Below, piece by piece: positions 1-10,044 of a DNA stretch of 64,000 nt; the first letter of the stretch is position 1; the number at the start of each line of letters is the position of its first letter. Both the position numbers and the translations under genes were made by a program. The DNA lies in NCBI GenBank assembly GCA_003868215.1, contig QWDQ01000046.1, positions 124,001-188,000 of the forward strand, given 5' to 3'. The DNA is from Pseudophaeomoniella oleicola. Taxonomy: Eukaryota; Ascomycota; Eurotiomycetes; Phaeomoniellales; Phaeomoniellaceae. The notes below the pieces were generated by a model. That model ran no database searches. It was given only the letters and a program-made list of their open reading frames with translations, and had not been told where the DNA came from.

Positions 1-1932
1 GATGTTGTCAGCAATCAACCGTCCGACGGATCTTTGGTGTCTCAGGCAATCCAATATGTGGAAGGAAATACCAGTCTAGATGCCCAGTCTGAACATATTC
101 TGAACGAGATCGTGCGCCGAACAGCTGCACCCTGGTTCTCTGATCTTCTGCAAAGGTGTGGCATTGGCTCAGTTCACAGCGCCCAGGGCTCATCTGGAAA
201 TGAGGTCGAGGGTAGCGCCAATGGAGAGGACGACGATACCATGAGGATATCAATCACTAAACCGCTGTCGACCGAGTGTAGCTCGATCTTTGCTGAGTGT
301 ATAAGCGGGCTCCAGATGCTACGCGATTCTGCGCCTAACGATCGGGTCTTTTCGTTCAAAATTCTCGATTCTCCCCTAGAATGGGAAACCACTTTCGCAG
401 GCCTTGAAAGAGTCCAAGGAAAAGCTTTCATTCTACAACAGCAATTACAAAGTTCCATCAATGTCGCCAGAAACTGTAACAGCCAAGCCTCCTTCCCACC
501 CACAGTACTAGACCATCTGGCCAGTGCTGGAATCACCAGTGGCTTAGAGGATCTCTTGTCTTCTGAACCTGCCGAGGGCCGCGTTTCCTTGCTTGCTGAT
601 CCAGCTGAGAGCGGAATGGCTATGATAATGGATGCCAGTGAGACGAGTTACACTCTCACACCATCATTGAGCTCCACTTTAGATTCATCACTCTGGCCGT
701 TGATTACTGCGCAGAATAGCCTTGTGCAGCATTCTTGCTTAGAACTACTTTTCCAGACAAACAAACTCCGGGCTCAGTTGATGATACAACATCAATACCA
801 GTTGTTTGACAACGGTGATTTCACGACAAGACTTGCTTCAGCATTATTCGACCCGAATCTCTCAAGTCATGACCGAAAATCTGCCAGGTCTCGAATTACC
901 TATAGCACCGGTCTACGACTCGAGACGAGAAGTACTTGGCCTCCGGCGACATCCGAGGTACGTTTGGCTCTAATGGGGCTTCTGACAGAGTCGTTTCGGA
1001 CGAGTGCCGTGGCAAGGAATTTCGGTTCAGGTGTGGGCGGCAAAGATGTTGAAGAACTCCCTGGAGACCTCAGCTTTTCTATCCGCGATCTTACCGATAA
1101 GGAACTTGACCTGTGCCGTGATCCGTATAACATCGAAGCCCTCGATTTTTTACGCATCAGCTACCGCCCGAATACCGTCATCCGGTCCGTCATCACTGAT
1201 CGGTCATTGCGGAGATACGATCGTGTATTTCGGTATCTGCTGAGGCTACTCAGAGTGCAACAAGTCACACAGAGCATGATCCGGGCATCCTCAAGTCGTA
1301 AGATGACAGAGCGGTTTGTAACAGACGCTCAAAACATGAAACTTCGCATCGAGATGCATCGTTTCATCACTGGCCTCCGTGACTATACGATGAGCATGGC
1401 CATCGGCCAACCCTGGCACCGCTTCGAAAGATATCTCGAAGAAGTCGAAAATTCCCTGCATCCACACGACGGATCTTTGGATCAGTCATCATCATTCCAC
1501 AGCGTACCCGCCGTCCGCTCCGCCCACGACCAAACCCTATCCTCCATCCTCGACTCTCTCTACCTCAGCCAGAAATACCACCAAGTCAAAGACCTCTTCG
1601 ACCAAATCTTCCGGCTCATCCTTCGTTTCTCTGCCGCACTGCGCCATCCACCAGACAACGAGAACGACAACAAACCATCAACCGACGAGCACCACGACGA
1701 CGACCACTACCAATTTTACCACGACTTCCATTCGATGGCCTCGAAGATCTGTTCATTTTTGAAGAGACAGGCATCAGACGCGTCGATGAGAACACCCTCG
1801 TTGCCATCGTCATTTCCTTCACGAGGAGGAGGAAGTTATCATTATAAGTATGCATCTTCATTCGCGGTTGACGACGGGCTGTTGGCGGAACAATTACTTT
1901 TACGATTAGATTACAATGGTCATTTTACATAG
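1..1932 (+). CDS. Gamma-tubulin complex component, GCP5/GCP6-type (partial, 5' end outside window)
   Basis: The reading frame is open from base 1, so the protein begins left of the window; about 643 residues are visible in one exon. The GCP signature lies in the C-terminal half: a stretch at roughly 1160-1260 reads YRPNTVIRSVITD then RYLLRLLRV, matching the GCP pattern of a Pro/Leu strand followed by a helix of the type 'FRxLLRLxxV', and the chain ends LLRLDYNGHFT, like the 'L..LDYN.FF' end of GCPs. GCPs form the gamma-tubulin ring complex that nucleates microtubules at spindle pole bodies. The low similarity to GCP2/3 and the Ser-rich and Asp/His-rich insert near 1660-1720 suggest the GCP5/GCP6 (Alp16) group, which I cannot separate further. 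It is tail-to-tail with the next gene, 275 bp apart. Confidence 0.72.
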   Translation, partial: DVVSNQPSDGSLVSQAIQYVEGNTSLDAQSEHILNEIVRRTAAPWFSDLLQRCGIGSVHSAQGSSGNEVEGSANGEDDDTMRISITKPLSTECSSIFAECISGLQMLRDSAPNDRVFSFKILDSPLEWETTFAGLERVQGKAFILQQQLQSSINVARNCNSQASFPPTVLDHLASAGITSGLEDLLSSEPAEGRVSLLADPAESGMAMIMDASETSYTLTPSLSSTLDSSLWPLITAQNSLVQHSCLELLFQTNKLRAQLMIQHQYQLFDNGDFTTRLASALFDPNLSSHDRKSARSRITYSTGLRLETRSTWPPATSEVRLALMGLLTESFRTSAVARNFGSGVGGKDVEELPGDLSFSIRDLTDKELDLCRDPYNIEALDFLRISYRPNTVIRSVITDRSLRRYDRVFRYLLRLLRVQQVTQSMIRASSSRKMTERFVTDAQNMKLRIEMHRFITGLRDYTMSMAIGQPWHRFERYLEEVENSLHPHDGSLDQSSSFHSVPAVRSAHDQTLSSILDSLYLSQKYHQVKDLFDQIFRLILRFSAALRHPPDNENDNKPSTDEHHDDDHYQFYHDFHSMASKICSFLKRQASDASMRTPSLPSSFPSRGGGSYHYKYASSFAVDDGLLAEQLLLRLDYNGHFT

Positions 1933-2009
1933 GAATCGAAACAATGATCATGATGAAGACCGCTTTCTTCCTTTCTTCTGTGTAAGGGGCAGGCAGGCAT
2001 TCATTCCAA

Positions 2010-2050
2010 AAGGAATGACGATGATGATGATGACGATGATGATGATGTTG
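2010..2050. repeat. GAT/GAC trinucleotide microsatellite
   Basis: A run of about a dozen ATG/ACG-type triplets in the 275-bp convergent spacer between the GCP gene and the hypothetical protein gene. It is non-coding in either neighbour. Confidence 0.7.
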
Positions 2051-2207
2051 CAGCAATGCTACGCCAAAAAAAAAAATTTCTGAATCAATTCATACAAATT
2101 TTCGAAAATACATTTCTTGGTCCATGCATGCATGGGACCATGGATCATGGATCATGGATCATCATCATCATTATCACTATTTATACAGTTGGATTGATTT
2201 TATGTTA

Positions 2208-3863
2208 TTATTCTATCCCCAATGGTTCCAAGCCCATCAACCGTCTCAAATGCGGATTCCCAAACGGTCTCTCCGGCTCCTCGTCCAGGATCGTGCTCTC
2301 ATCACTTCCCCTGCGCCTCTGCTGCTGTAGCCAAAAACATGCCTTGCGGTCTCCGAAGCGTGCGTCATCGACCGTGACCGCCATCCCGTCGTCGTCATCA
2401 TCATCATCATCATCAACCGGCCAGTCCTCCTCTTCCTCCTCCTCTACTGCTCCTGTCATTGTTGTGCTGTTTAATACCCAACCCCCAAACTCACTTTCCA
2501 AATCCCCCCCACCATCACCACCACCACCATCCGCAGCAGCACCTTTTTCACGGAACCCGCGCGTCATGCCCACGCACCGCTCCTTGAGGCTGTCGAGACG
2601 GAAACGAAGCTGTTCGGCGCGACGCACGACGCCGGTTTCGACGGCCATTTTCATGACGCAGGGTTCGAGAAGGTCGCGTTTGCCGAGGAGGCTGAGGTGT
2701 TGGATTTGCGGGTCGAGGTGTTCGGTGCAGAACCATTCGAGGTCGGACGTGGTGGTTTCGAGGGTGGTGAGGTAGGTTTGGAGGCGGTGGATGCGCGGGG
2801 TTGGACCGGCGCTGCTGCTGCTGCTGCTGGGAGTTTGGTGGCGGGTTGTCGACTGTGAGGATTGAGGGTGCTGAGTTTGTGATGAGGACTTGGATTCTAG
2901 GACGGTGACGAGGGCTTCAAGGAGGGGTTTAAGGCTGTCGCATGTCCCGCCAAGCTCGGAGATTGGGGCGGTCTGGTTCCATGAGCGGACCGAATTGATG
3001 GTGTTGGATGACGAAAGAAAATGGAACCGCCTCTTGTTGCGACTGTTGCCATGGTTGCCATTGTTAGCAACATCCTTGACAGTTCCGGTGCCTTGCAGGG
3101 CCGCTCGTAATTCCTTTCTGAGGGTCGCCAGTTCCTCGTTCTTGACGGCCAGACCCCAGATCACTCTCCATAACCGATGAATTACATCACCGAGGCTGCT
3201 GCTCTTTTCCTCTTTGACGGACCCCACACCATCGGCGTAGGTGTGCGGTACAGATCCTTCTGACGGACAGCGCGTGGATGGACCTGGTTCAGGAGTGCCG
3301 GGAGAAGGTTGGTAGGGCTGCTTGTAGCGGGTGGTCGCCCAGGAATACTTTTGCGCGAGCACGTTTGCTTCTGATGAAGCGGGATCTTCCTTATCTCGGC
3401 TCGCATCATCCGATGACGGGAACGGAGAGATCAATGAGGTGGCGGAAGAGGCGGAGATGGATGATCGTGTCTGACGACTATAGTAACCGGAGTCCCTCGT
3501 ACTGTCATCACGGCGGAGGGGACTAAAGGCGCCGCCCTCAGTGGCGCCGTCATGGACAGCATGAGACGTCTTCATCTTCCCTCTCCTAATAGCTTCTCTT
3601 CTCTTCCTACCCTGTTCAGTCGATGACCGCGGCTCCTGACTGACATTACTCAGGCTCATGAGCATATCGGACATCTCTTCCAACCCCTCTTTTCGACCCT
3701 GCGCGCCCATCCCCTCATCCTCCGATGTCTTGCCGATGTTATCCATAGTACCCATCGCAGCGACCTCCCGCACATTATCGGGCAGAAGAGAGTCGTGATG
3801 TGTCGCTGGTGTGGTAGCGGACGCCTTTGTGTTTGTTGATGCAGGCTCACACATCGCTTGCAT
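2208..3863 (-). CDS. Hypothetical fungal protein, Ser-rich with acidic C-terminus
   Basis: A single-exon ORF of 551 residues that I do not recognise. The N-terminal half is disordered, rich in Ser, Thr and Pro. A predicted helical block around residues 225-255 (DVIHRLWRVIWGLAVKNEEL) looks coiled-coil-like, and a second helical region around 345-430 (LQTYLTTLETTTSDLEWF) is the most conserved-looking part. Near the C-terminus there is a Gly-rich patch, a Glu run and a run of nine to ten Asp coded by a trinucleotide repeat near 2390-2415. The frame holds over 1.6 kb with even codon use, which supports a real gene. No catalytic motif, signal peptide or membrane segment is visible. An undescribed Pezizomycotina-specific protein is the safest reading. 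Confidence 0.6.
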   Translation of the reverse strand: MQAMCEPASTNTKASATTPATHHDSLLPDNVREVAAMGTMDNIGKTSEDEGMGAQGRKEGLEEMSDMLMSLSNVSQEPRSSTEQGRKRREAIRRGKMKTSHAVHDGATEGGAFSPLRRDDSTRDSGYYSRQTRSSISASSATSLISPFPSSDDASRDKEDPASSEANVLAQKYSWATTRYKQPYQPSPGTPEPGPSTRCPSEGSVPHTYADGVGSVKEEKSSSLGDVIHRLWRVIWGLAVKNEELATLRKELRAALQGTGTVKDVANNGNHGNSRNKRRFHFLSSSNTINSVRSWNQTAPISELGGTCDSLKPLLEALVTVLESKSSSQTQHPQSSQSTTRHQTPSSSSSSAGPTPRIHRLQTYLTTLETTTSDLEWFCTEHLDPQIQHLSLLGKRDLLEPCVMKMAVETGVVRRAEQLRFRLDSLKERCVGMTRGFREKGAAADGGGGDGGGDLESEFGGWVLNSTTMTGAVEEEEEEDWPVDDDDDDDDDGMAVTVDDARFGDRKACFWLQQQRRRGSDESTILDEEPERPFGNPHLRRLMGLEPLGIE

Positions 3864-5353
3864 TCCTCGTTGATATATCCAAGAGACACTGCAGTAGTAT
3901 CTAGTCCTGCTTCAAGATCCCTCTCACTGCGTTCGACTCCTCCAAGTTGATTAGAGACCGAGAAGCCGTTGAGATGACCATCGAAGCGAGCACTAACGAA
4001 AGCGGTCCTGGGTCAACGTATGAGAGTTGCCAGTGTGCGCGATATCCGGGGGAAGTAAAAGAAAGTCTCCGGATACAGTGGAATGATGGCTTGGAGGGAG
4101 GATCGCGAGATAGAGTCGATATGACTTGGTAAAACAAACAGAGATAATGACTGAGCTAGCAGACAAGCACGCTTTATGCACAAAGATTCTAACGTTGGCA
4201 CGTGGTGACGAATGGTGAACTATGATCAAGGCTGAGTAACTGTATAGACCCGTCTATGAAAGAGAGTGGTATGTGACAGACAACCTTGCAGGTGTGATCA
4301 GAGAAACTATATATGATGGCAGAGCCTAGAAGACGTGAGAACAGCGTTTGTATATATATACATGAATATGGAATAGTAGATTGCACGTACCACGCGAAGA
4401 GGGTAGCCCGGGGTATTTAACATCCATCGTGAACTGTCCTGAAGCGGAATCATAGGCCGGACCGGATCGTGAATTTGATGGTCAAAAGTCTGGAAGCTTG
4501 TTGATTGGGTGTTTTGATCGAGTCGAAGTTCAGACTACGCAAAGTAAGTAGACGATAGAGTGTGGCCCGTAGTGACCCGTAGTGACCCGTAGTGACCCCC
4601 ACGATGTACGGGGAATAGTCGGACACTAAGGTTCTCCATATCTGGTCTACTACCGTAGTAGTGCAAGCGGAGAGATGGTGCGGGCTGAGGCAGAAGTAGC
4701 GTAGCACGGAAGACTGTGGGAAGCTTGTCTGTCTCCACACTTTTCGAGCCCTCAATACTACGTAGGACTGGGGCTATAGCGCCACTAGGGCTTCCAATGT
4801 GTTTCCCCGGCCAGAAGTCCGACAGGTCCATCGATAGCCCTTGAGTATCAGCAGGTGTGCTATGGGGCTAGACTCCATGACAGGTGATATATCGAAGACC
4901 GGTTCAATCAAGCCGACCGCAAGTGCTGCTTCAGTCAGAAACGCGATGGCTGATGGGTGGAGACGCAATGTCCTCCGAGAGATGTCAGTGGTTCCAGGCT
5001 CCAAGAGTCGAGCTCGGAGCTGTCGTATCCGGCGTAGAGAATTGATTGGCAACATTGATTGGGATAAAATGGATAGGCCGGATTTGCCCGTAGATAGAAG
5101 CTGGATAGTAACAATGACTCCTGGGACGACTTCAAGATAGCGTCGGAAGAACTTGATATTAGCCGTGAGCGTACGACACGTGCAGCCCATCAATGTTGCA
5201 AAGGCGGCATTCCATGACGGCTGGCCTCCCATGCACCCCTAGATCACTTTATAAACTCAAGCTCGCTGTGAGAATGATTACTTCCCGTGTCTGTATATAT
5301 TTTGTCGCATTGCACCTAGAAGGGATTGTTGTTAGATGGTGTTCCAACGTATA
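3864..5353. other. Intergenic spacer, no recognised gene
   Basis: About 1.5 kb between the start of the hypothetical protein gene (minus) and the 3' end of the DNA glycosylase gene. It must hold the former's promoter. It contains a 10-bp tandem repeat at 4566-4595 and an ACTACGTA site at 4757-4764. A 152-codon minus ORF at 4774-5232 has no motif I recognise and overlaps plus-strand ORFs; I do not call it a gene. Confidence 0.5.
4566..4595. repeat. Three perfect tandem copies of a 10-mer (CCCGTAGTGA)
   Basis: Units occupy 4566-4575, 4576-4585 and 4586-4595 without mismatch. The site is intergenic, about 700 bp upstream of the hypothetical protein gene start at 3863. It could be a simple slippage array or clustered binding sites; nothing decides between them. 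Confidence 0.85.
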
Positions 5354-6514
5354 TTACGCCTCCTCTTCCTCATCCTCCTGCAGTCCTTCTTCTTTGATTT
5401 CTTTAGTTATTTCCTCCTCATTGGCCCCGCCTTTCCCTCTAAACGCATCTCTCAGCTTGCACTTTGCTCCAGCCTCTTTTTTAGCCTTACACTCTCCACA
5501 GACTTTGCCGTGGGTCACCATCAGTATATGCAGCGCGTACTTCATTTCGTCAGGCACCTTTGTCTCCAGATGCGCCTGTGCCTTTTCTCTGTCGGCCTCT
5601 TTTGGAACCCAACCCAGCAGTTTTGAAATTCGGAAAACGTGGGTATCGACTGCAAAACTCTCACGTTCGAGACAGAAGAGGACAACGCAGGATGCGGTCT
5701 TGGGCCCGACGCCTTGAAATGAGAGTAGAGTTGTGAAAGCTTCTTCAGTATCCTTTCCATGAAGATGGTCAAGGCTGTAGAAACCGTACTTATCTTTGAC
5801 TTGTGCAAGTATTTGTCGTATTACTCTGCTCTTGGTCTGCGCTAGGCCTCCACAACGTATAGCGTCAACGAGTTTAGCTTCCCCTCCATCCACGATTGCT
5901 TCCCAATTATCACTGCTTCCATAGACCTTGTCCATGCTGAGTTTGGCAGCGGTACTGTTTCGATTACTCGTATTCTGACTCAAAATTGTGCGAACTAGCG
6001 CATCCAGGACAGACGGACTTTCGCCACAACCCGCACTGAGAGCACTTGCTTTGACTTCAGAGGGCCGCTTTCGTGGACCATGTATGGACTCAAGGATAGA
6101 AAGCGCTTTTCCACATTCTTCAGCAGTGGGCCGCTTGTAGTTGGGATAGGGAGAGACATTGGCGAATTGGGCGTATTTCTTGAGCTTCGAATCCCGGAGT
6201 TCCGTTGCTGTAGATCCAGATTTCTTGGATGCTGCCTTCTTCGTCGGTGACGGTGTGTCCTCGTGCTCTTCCTTCTTGACCTTCTTTGCGACAGGCGACT
6301 CAGTCCCGGAGATTGCGCGCTTTCTCGTTCTTCTAGTCGACAGCTCTTTGGCCGGCGATTCTTGTTCCTGCTTTATGACTTGACCTTTTCCTTCCGGGGA
6401 TTGCTGTTTTAGAGCGTTGCGAGTGGATCGGCGAGTGGAAAGACCACCTGCAACTCGCGAGGCCTGTTTGATCTGTGCAGCCGATGCTGGAGAAGGACGT
6501 CGCATGGCTACCAT
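5354..6514 (-). CDS. Endonuclease III-like DNA glycosylase/AP lyase (HhH-GPD), no Fe-S cluster
   Basis: A single-exon ORF of 386 residues. Residues 1-110 are basic and disordered with KR clusters that fit nuclear import. The HhH-GPD core spans about 165-335: ILSQNTSNRNS (177-187) matches the 'SQQTTD/N' helix, the hairpin is LLSFQGVGPKTASCVV (263-278) with Lys272 at the Schiff-base position of bifunctional glycosylases, and FAVDTHVFR places the catalytic Asp at 290. Bacterial Nth ends with a C-x6-C-x2-C-x5-C Fe-S loop; here only Cys339, 342 and 352 follow, with other spacing, so the cluster is probably absent. The C-terminus is acidic (EDEEEEEA). Its role is base excision repair of oxidised or deaminated bases; the exact substrate is unknown. 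Confidence 0.85.
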   Translation of the reverse strand: MVAMRRPSPASAAQIKQASRVAGGLSTRRSTRNALKQQSPEGKGQVIKQEQESPAKELSTRRTRKRAISGTESPVAKKVKKEEHEDTPSPTKKAASKKSGSTATELRDSKLKKYAQFANVSPYPNYKRPTAEECGKALSILESIHGPRKRPSEVKASALSAGCGESPSVLDALVRTILSQNTSNRNSTAAKLSMDKVYGSSDNWEAIVDGGEAKLVDAIRCGGLAQTKSRVIRQILAQVKDKYGFYSLDHLHGKDTEEAFTTLLSFQGVGPKTASCVVLFCLERESFAVDTHVFRISKLLGWVPKEADREKAQAHLETKVPDEMKYALHILMVTHGKVCGECKAKKEAGAKCKLRDAFRGKGGANEEEITKEIKEEGLQEDEEEEA

Positions 6515-7001
6515 AGCTTTAGGAATCTTGTGACATTTCTATCCTAGAACAGAAACAATATCGACAACGAGGCCTTTTCCCGAAGCCGTTTACGCAAAAA
6601 TTAGAATGAGTCGTGACGCCATTGATTCGCGCCAACGTAACACGTCCTTATCGATAAGAAATTGAAGATCGAAGGGGAGGCTCAGATGCCCCATGAAATC
6701 CGATACGATATCCTTGAATTTTTTGTTTTCTTGTTCTTATATTAGCTAGCATCCGTCAGTTTGCTACTTGCTAGTCAATGGGACTGTCCTCTGGCATAGC
6801 TAGGTGTATGCCCTATTTCCAGGATATTGTATATGTATGAGGACCGAAAAGACATGATGACTCGTTGAGACCTTTATCGAAAGCTGCTATAGAAATTGTG
6901 ATATTGAAATTGAATATCAACGCTGCATTGGGTATCAAGCTACATAAACCTAACTCATAAACCTCACTCATCAAGACGCCAGACCTGGCGAGACAATCTG
7001 C
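6515..7001. other. Spacer: glycosylase promoter and hbrB 3' region
   Basis: About 490 bp between two head-to-tail minus-strand genes. It should contain the upstream region of the glycosylase gene and the 3' UTR of hbrB. I see no other feature. Confidence 0.6.
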
Positions 7002-9692
7002 TTAAAGCCGTGCATCCCTTCCCTCGTTTCTTTTACTTTGACCTCCGGCGGTCGCCTCCTTCTGGGTACCAGCCCTTGTCGGTGTCGGTGTCGGACTTCC
7101 TTCTCTGTTTGCATCCCTGTTTGCATCTCTGTCTCTGCCTAGGCCAAGTGGGTTCCTGACTCTCGTGCCGACAAATCCCCTACGTTGTCTCCCAGTCCTC
7201 CCTCTACCCAGCCAGTTGAGTTTCAGTTCCTTAGCGAGGTCTTCTATTTTCGCTTGCGCGTCGTCGCCAGATTGCACAGATGCCAGTACTGAAACGCACT
7301 GGAGCATCCGACCGACTGTCTCGGTGATCTGCGCAGACGACATAGAGTTGGATGTCGCTGTTGGTGGCGAAGAAAATGATTGGAAGGCTTGAGGATTAGA
7401 CGAATTCGATACATTTGAAACATTGGAGGTAGCTCGGGAACGATTCACGGATGAGAGATCGCTAGAAGGATCAGAGCCAGACGTGCCAAGAAGGGTGGAT
7501 GATTGTGAATTAAAGCTGGTTGACATGAAGCCGCCCGCATGCTCATAAGAGTTAGCTGTTGTAGGCCTCCCTCCGCTGGTGCTTGTACCCGTCCTTGATA
7601 ATTCTGCCAGTGATGCAACGTTGCCATTGATGCTTTCAAGGCTTAGACGAGAGAATTTTGCCTTCAAAGCGGCGTATCGGGGTAATATGACCGTATCTCT
7701 GAACGATACGAGCACAATGTGCCGGACATCGAGTGCATCGCCCGCCGGCATAGGCGTCGGCAGTGGAGGCGGCATGTTCCCCGTTAAAGGGAACACGTCA
7801 TTCAGATCGATGCTGCCCTGAGACAGGGGGGTTGGAGGAGGCATTGCACCCCAGAACTCATTGGCTGCAGCAGGGGTATTCAGCACAACACCATGGCCCT
7901 TGAATTCCAGGTCCAGAGGCAAGAAAACGGCTTGCATGAACGGAACGATAGTACAGAAGACGAACAACCACATCTTGACAAGATGCGGAACCAGTTTATC
8001 GTCGGAGACGTTGCGAAGGGTATGGTTCAATGACAAGAAGCCCGTTTGGCACAGATCATTGAGGTCTTCTATCACGACTGATGGAGCATGCTTGCGAACG
8101 CAATGTTGTACGTGGACCATGACGAGCCGATTGAGGTCTTCAACAGCGATCCTGACATCTTCCCCTTCGAAGATGACGAGCAGTTTGGCTTTGAGGAAGT
8201 CCCAGGCATCCTCAGGCGTCATATTATGAAGGCCAAAGCCTTGAAGAGCTTCAGTGTATGGAGTTCCAACATTCGTGGCATGTATCGCAGGCCCAAGGAA
8301 CGAAGTTGCAGAAGGTGCCCCAAAGCTTACTGCTGATGTCCATTCCGAACTTCCAGCCTCGTTCTCTCGGCTGAAAGTGGTCTCGAGGGCGTTAGTAACG
8401 GCCGCCTTTTCTTCTTTTTTCTTCTCCCGCAGTGCTCGACCACCATGGCGCAAATCGAGCCCGCTCATGGACTTGGAAAATGCAGAATTCGGGCCTGGTG
8501 ATGAGGGTGCGAAGGAGTAGAGCGACTGTGGCGCGTTTGGGTCAAGAGGCCGTGAATTGCTGCTTGCTGATGAGAGTTGCAGCCCATAGTCATCCTTGTC
8601 TTTAAGTTTAAGATTTTTTCTCGAGAAAATGTGTTTGTGAGACTTCTCCTTCTCTGTGGTCTGTTTCTCAAGAGGCACCATGGTCTGCGTGGATGTATTG
8701 TCTAAGGTATACATTGAATTATTCGACGACAACGTATCGGCAAGGCTAGCGGTAGAAGCATTCATGACCTTGGAAAGGCCACTGGATGACTGAACACCGA
8801 GCTTATTCGGTGATGGTAATGGTGCTGCCTTCTTATCGCCGTCCTTGTCTCTTGAGATACCGATATGTTTAGGCTTAAACAGCTTCATCTTCGAACTCTT
8901 ACTCTTTTCCGCCTTCTCATACAGATCTCGATTTGACGTGTCAGAGCTGAGCAAGGCTGTATTGCTTCTAGGAAATGCGGCATTGGCAGCTGTCGCTGCG
9001 GCTTGAGTTCCGACGAGGCCATTGCGATACTGCTGTTCTGTCGTGCCCGCGTGCGGAGCCATGTCATGACTGATCTGTGTTGGCGGAGGGGAACTTTTGC
9101 TCCCACTGCCTTTCCTTGTCTCCGGCCCAGGTAAAGACTCCGGCACAGGGACTGTTTGTGATCGTCTCCTAAGATGCTGAACATTTGCTGGACCTGCCAG
9201 ATGTTGCATCGCCGCCTGCGCCGCGATCTGAGATGCAGTCAGGTTGGACATGGCGCCATGCTCGGATAATGACGCCGAGGGTAGCGAGGGCTCAAAAAAC
9301 CCCTGTGAATGCTGACGCCGATGTCCACGAAACTCTCCAGAAGGCAGGAGCGGTGACACCTTCCTTGATTGTGATATTTCGCGCTCGCTTTGCGGCATGG
9401 ATGGCGCAGAGGGTCGACCAAAGCCGGTCTGTTGCAATGAGGTGGTACTGACGTTCGCGCTAGGGTGTCTCGACGAAGCAAATGTAGGCAAGACCGGCAC
9501 ATTTCTGTCTGAGAAATGCGCCCGTTTCTGCGGCTTCAAACCGAACTGTGAGGATGTCGTTGAAGTATCGCTACCGGAGGTTGAGGGGCGTTCGTATGCC
9601 TGCGAGCTACCTGGTCTCGAATTCTGATGCTCACTGGCTGTCCGCGGCATGGGAGGTCTGAGCTCACCACGGCGGTGGGTCGGGGGGTTCAT
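7002..9692 (-). CDS. hbrB: TORC2 subunit, HbrB/Bit61 family (PRR5-like)
   Basis: A single-exon ORF of 896 residues. The first ~480 residues are disordered, rich in Ser/Pro/Gln with basic tracts (AEKSKSSKMKLFKPKH near 261-276). The HbrB domain lies at about 490-700: TPEDAWDFLKAKLLVIFEGE opens it, followed by a Val/Leu/His-rich helical segment, LVKMWLFVFCTIVPFMQAVF (571-590), and SFRDTVILPRYAALKAKF (663-680), all typical of the family. A Pro-rich loop (608-650) interrupts the domain, as is common in Aspergillus HbrB. The rest is Ser-rich with a basic end. In yeast the homologues Bit61/Bit2 are TORC2 components acting at the plasma membrane in actin and sphingolipid control; A. nidulans hbrB mutants are hyperbranching. 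Family assignment is firm. Confidence 0.88.
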   Translation of the reverse strand: MNPPTHRRGELRPPMPRTASEHQNSRPGSSQAYERPSTSGSDTSTTSSQFGLKPQKRAHFSDRNVPVLPTFASSRHPSANVSTTSLQQTGFGRPSAPSMPQSEREISQSRKVSPLLPSGEFRGHRRQHSQGFFEPSLPSASLSEHGAMSNLTASQIAAQAAMQHLAGPANVQHLRRRSQTVPVPESLPGPETRKGSGSKSSPPPTQISHDMAPHAGTTEQQYRNGLVGTQAAATAANAAFPRSNTALLSSDTSNRDLYEKAEKSKSSKMKLFKPKHIGISRDKDGDKKAAPLPSPNKLGVQSSSGLSKVMNASTASLADTLSSNNSMYTLDNTSTQTMVPLEKQTTEKEKSHKHIFSRKNLKLKDKDDYGLQLSSASSNSRPLDPNAPQSLYSFAPSSPGPNSAFSKSMSGLDLRHGGRALREKKKEEKAAVTNALETTFSRENEAGSSEWTSAVSFGAPSATSFLGPAIHATNVGTPYTEALQGFGLHNMTPEDAWDFLKAKLLVIFEGEDVRIAVEDLNRLVMVHVQHCVRKHAPSVVIEDLNDLCQTGFLSLNHTLRNVSDDKLVPHLVKMWLFVFCTIVPFMQAVFLPLDLEFKGHGVVLNTPAAANEFWGAMPPPTPLSQGSIDLNDVFPLTGNMPPPLPTPMPAGDALDVRHIVLVSFRDTVILPRYAALKAKFSRLSLESINGNVASLAELSRTGTSTSGGRPTTANSYEHAGGFMSTSFNSQSSTLLGTSGSDPSSDLSSVNRSRATSNVSNVSNSSNPQAFQSFSSPPTATSNSMSSAQITETVGRMLQCVSVLASVQSGDDAQAKIEDLAKELKLNWLGRGRTGRQRRGFVGTRVRNPLGLGRDRDANRDANREGSPTPTPTRAGTQKEATAGGQSKRNEGRDARL

Positions 9693-10044
9693 GGTGGAGG
9701 TATGTTGAGCAGGGATTACTATGGGGTGTCGTATCTTAGCTCATCTCAGATCCATGCGTGTCCTCAGTTGTGTCAGATAGACCGATTTCGAAGATAGCAT
9801 TATCAATATGGGCGAACAAAGATATACCGTGTGATTTTATGAGGAATACGTGCTGAGCCGTTGTAATGATGTTGGCATACGAACTAAGTCGTGCCTCAGC
9901 GCGGGCCGCTGCATCGGATAACTAATGCGCATTAAAGTTGACCTTTTAATTCTGTCCATTCCCACTCGCGGTATTCTGAGATCGGAACATTTTCAAGTAT
10001 ACCAAACGTCTGTATACATACATAGTACCTAATTATCTGCCGAT
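9693..10044. other. Divergent promoter region, hbrB and GON7
   Basis: A 352-bp spacer between the start codons of hbrB (minus) and GON7 (plus), so both promoters must sit here or overlap the neighbour's transcribed region. No strong motif is recognisable. Confidence 0.6.

Noticed and set aside
4774-5232. 152-codon minus-strand ORF
   Set aside because: No recognisable motif, overlaps plus-strand ORFs of similar length, and lies in a spacer that must hold a promoter. Could be reconsidered with transcript evidence.
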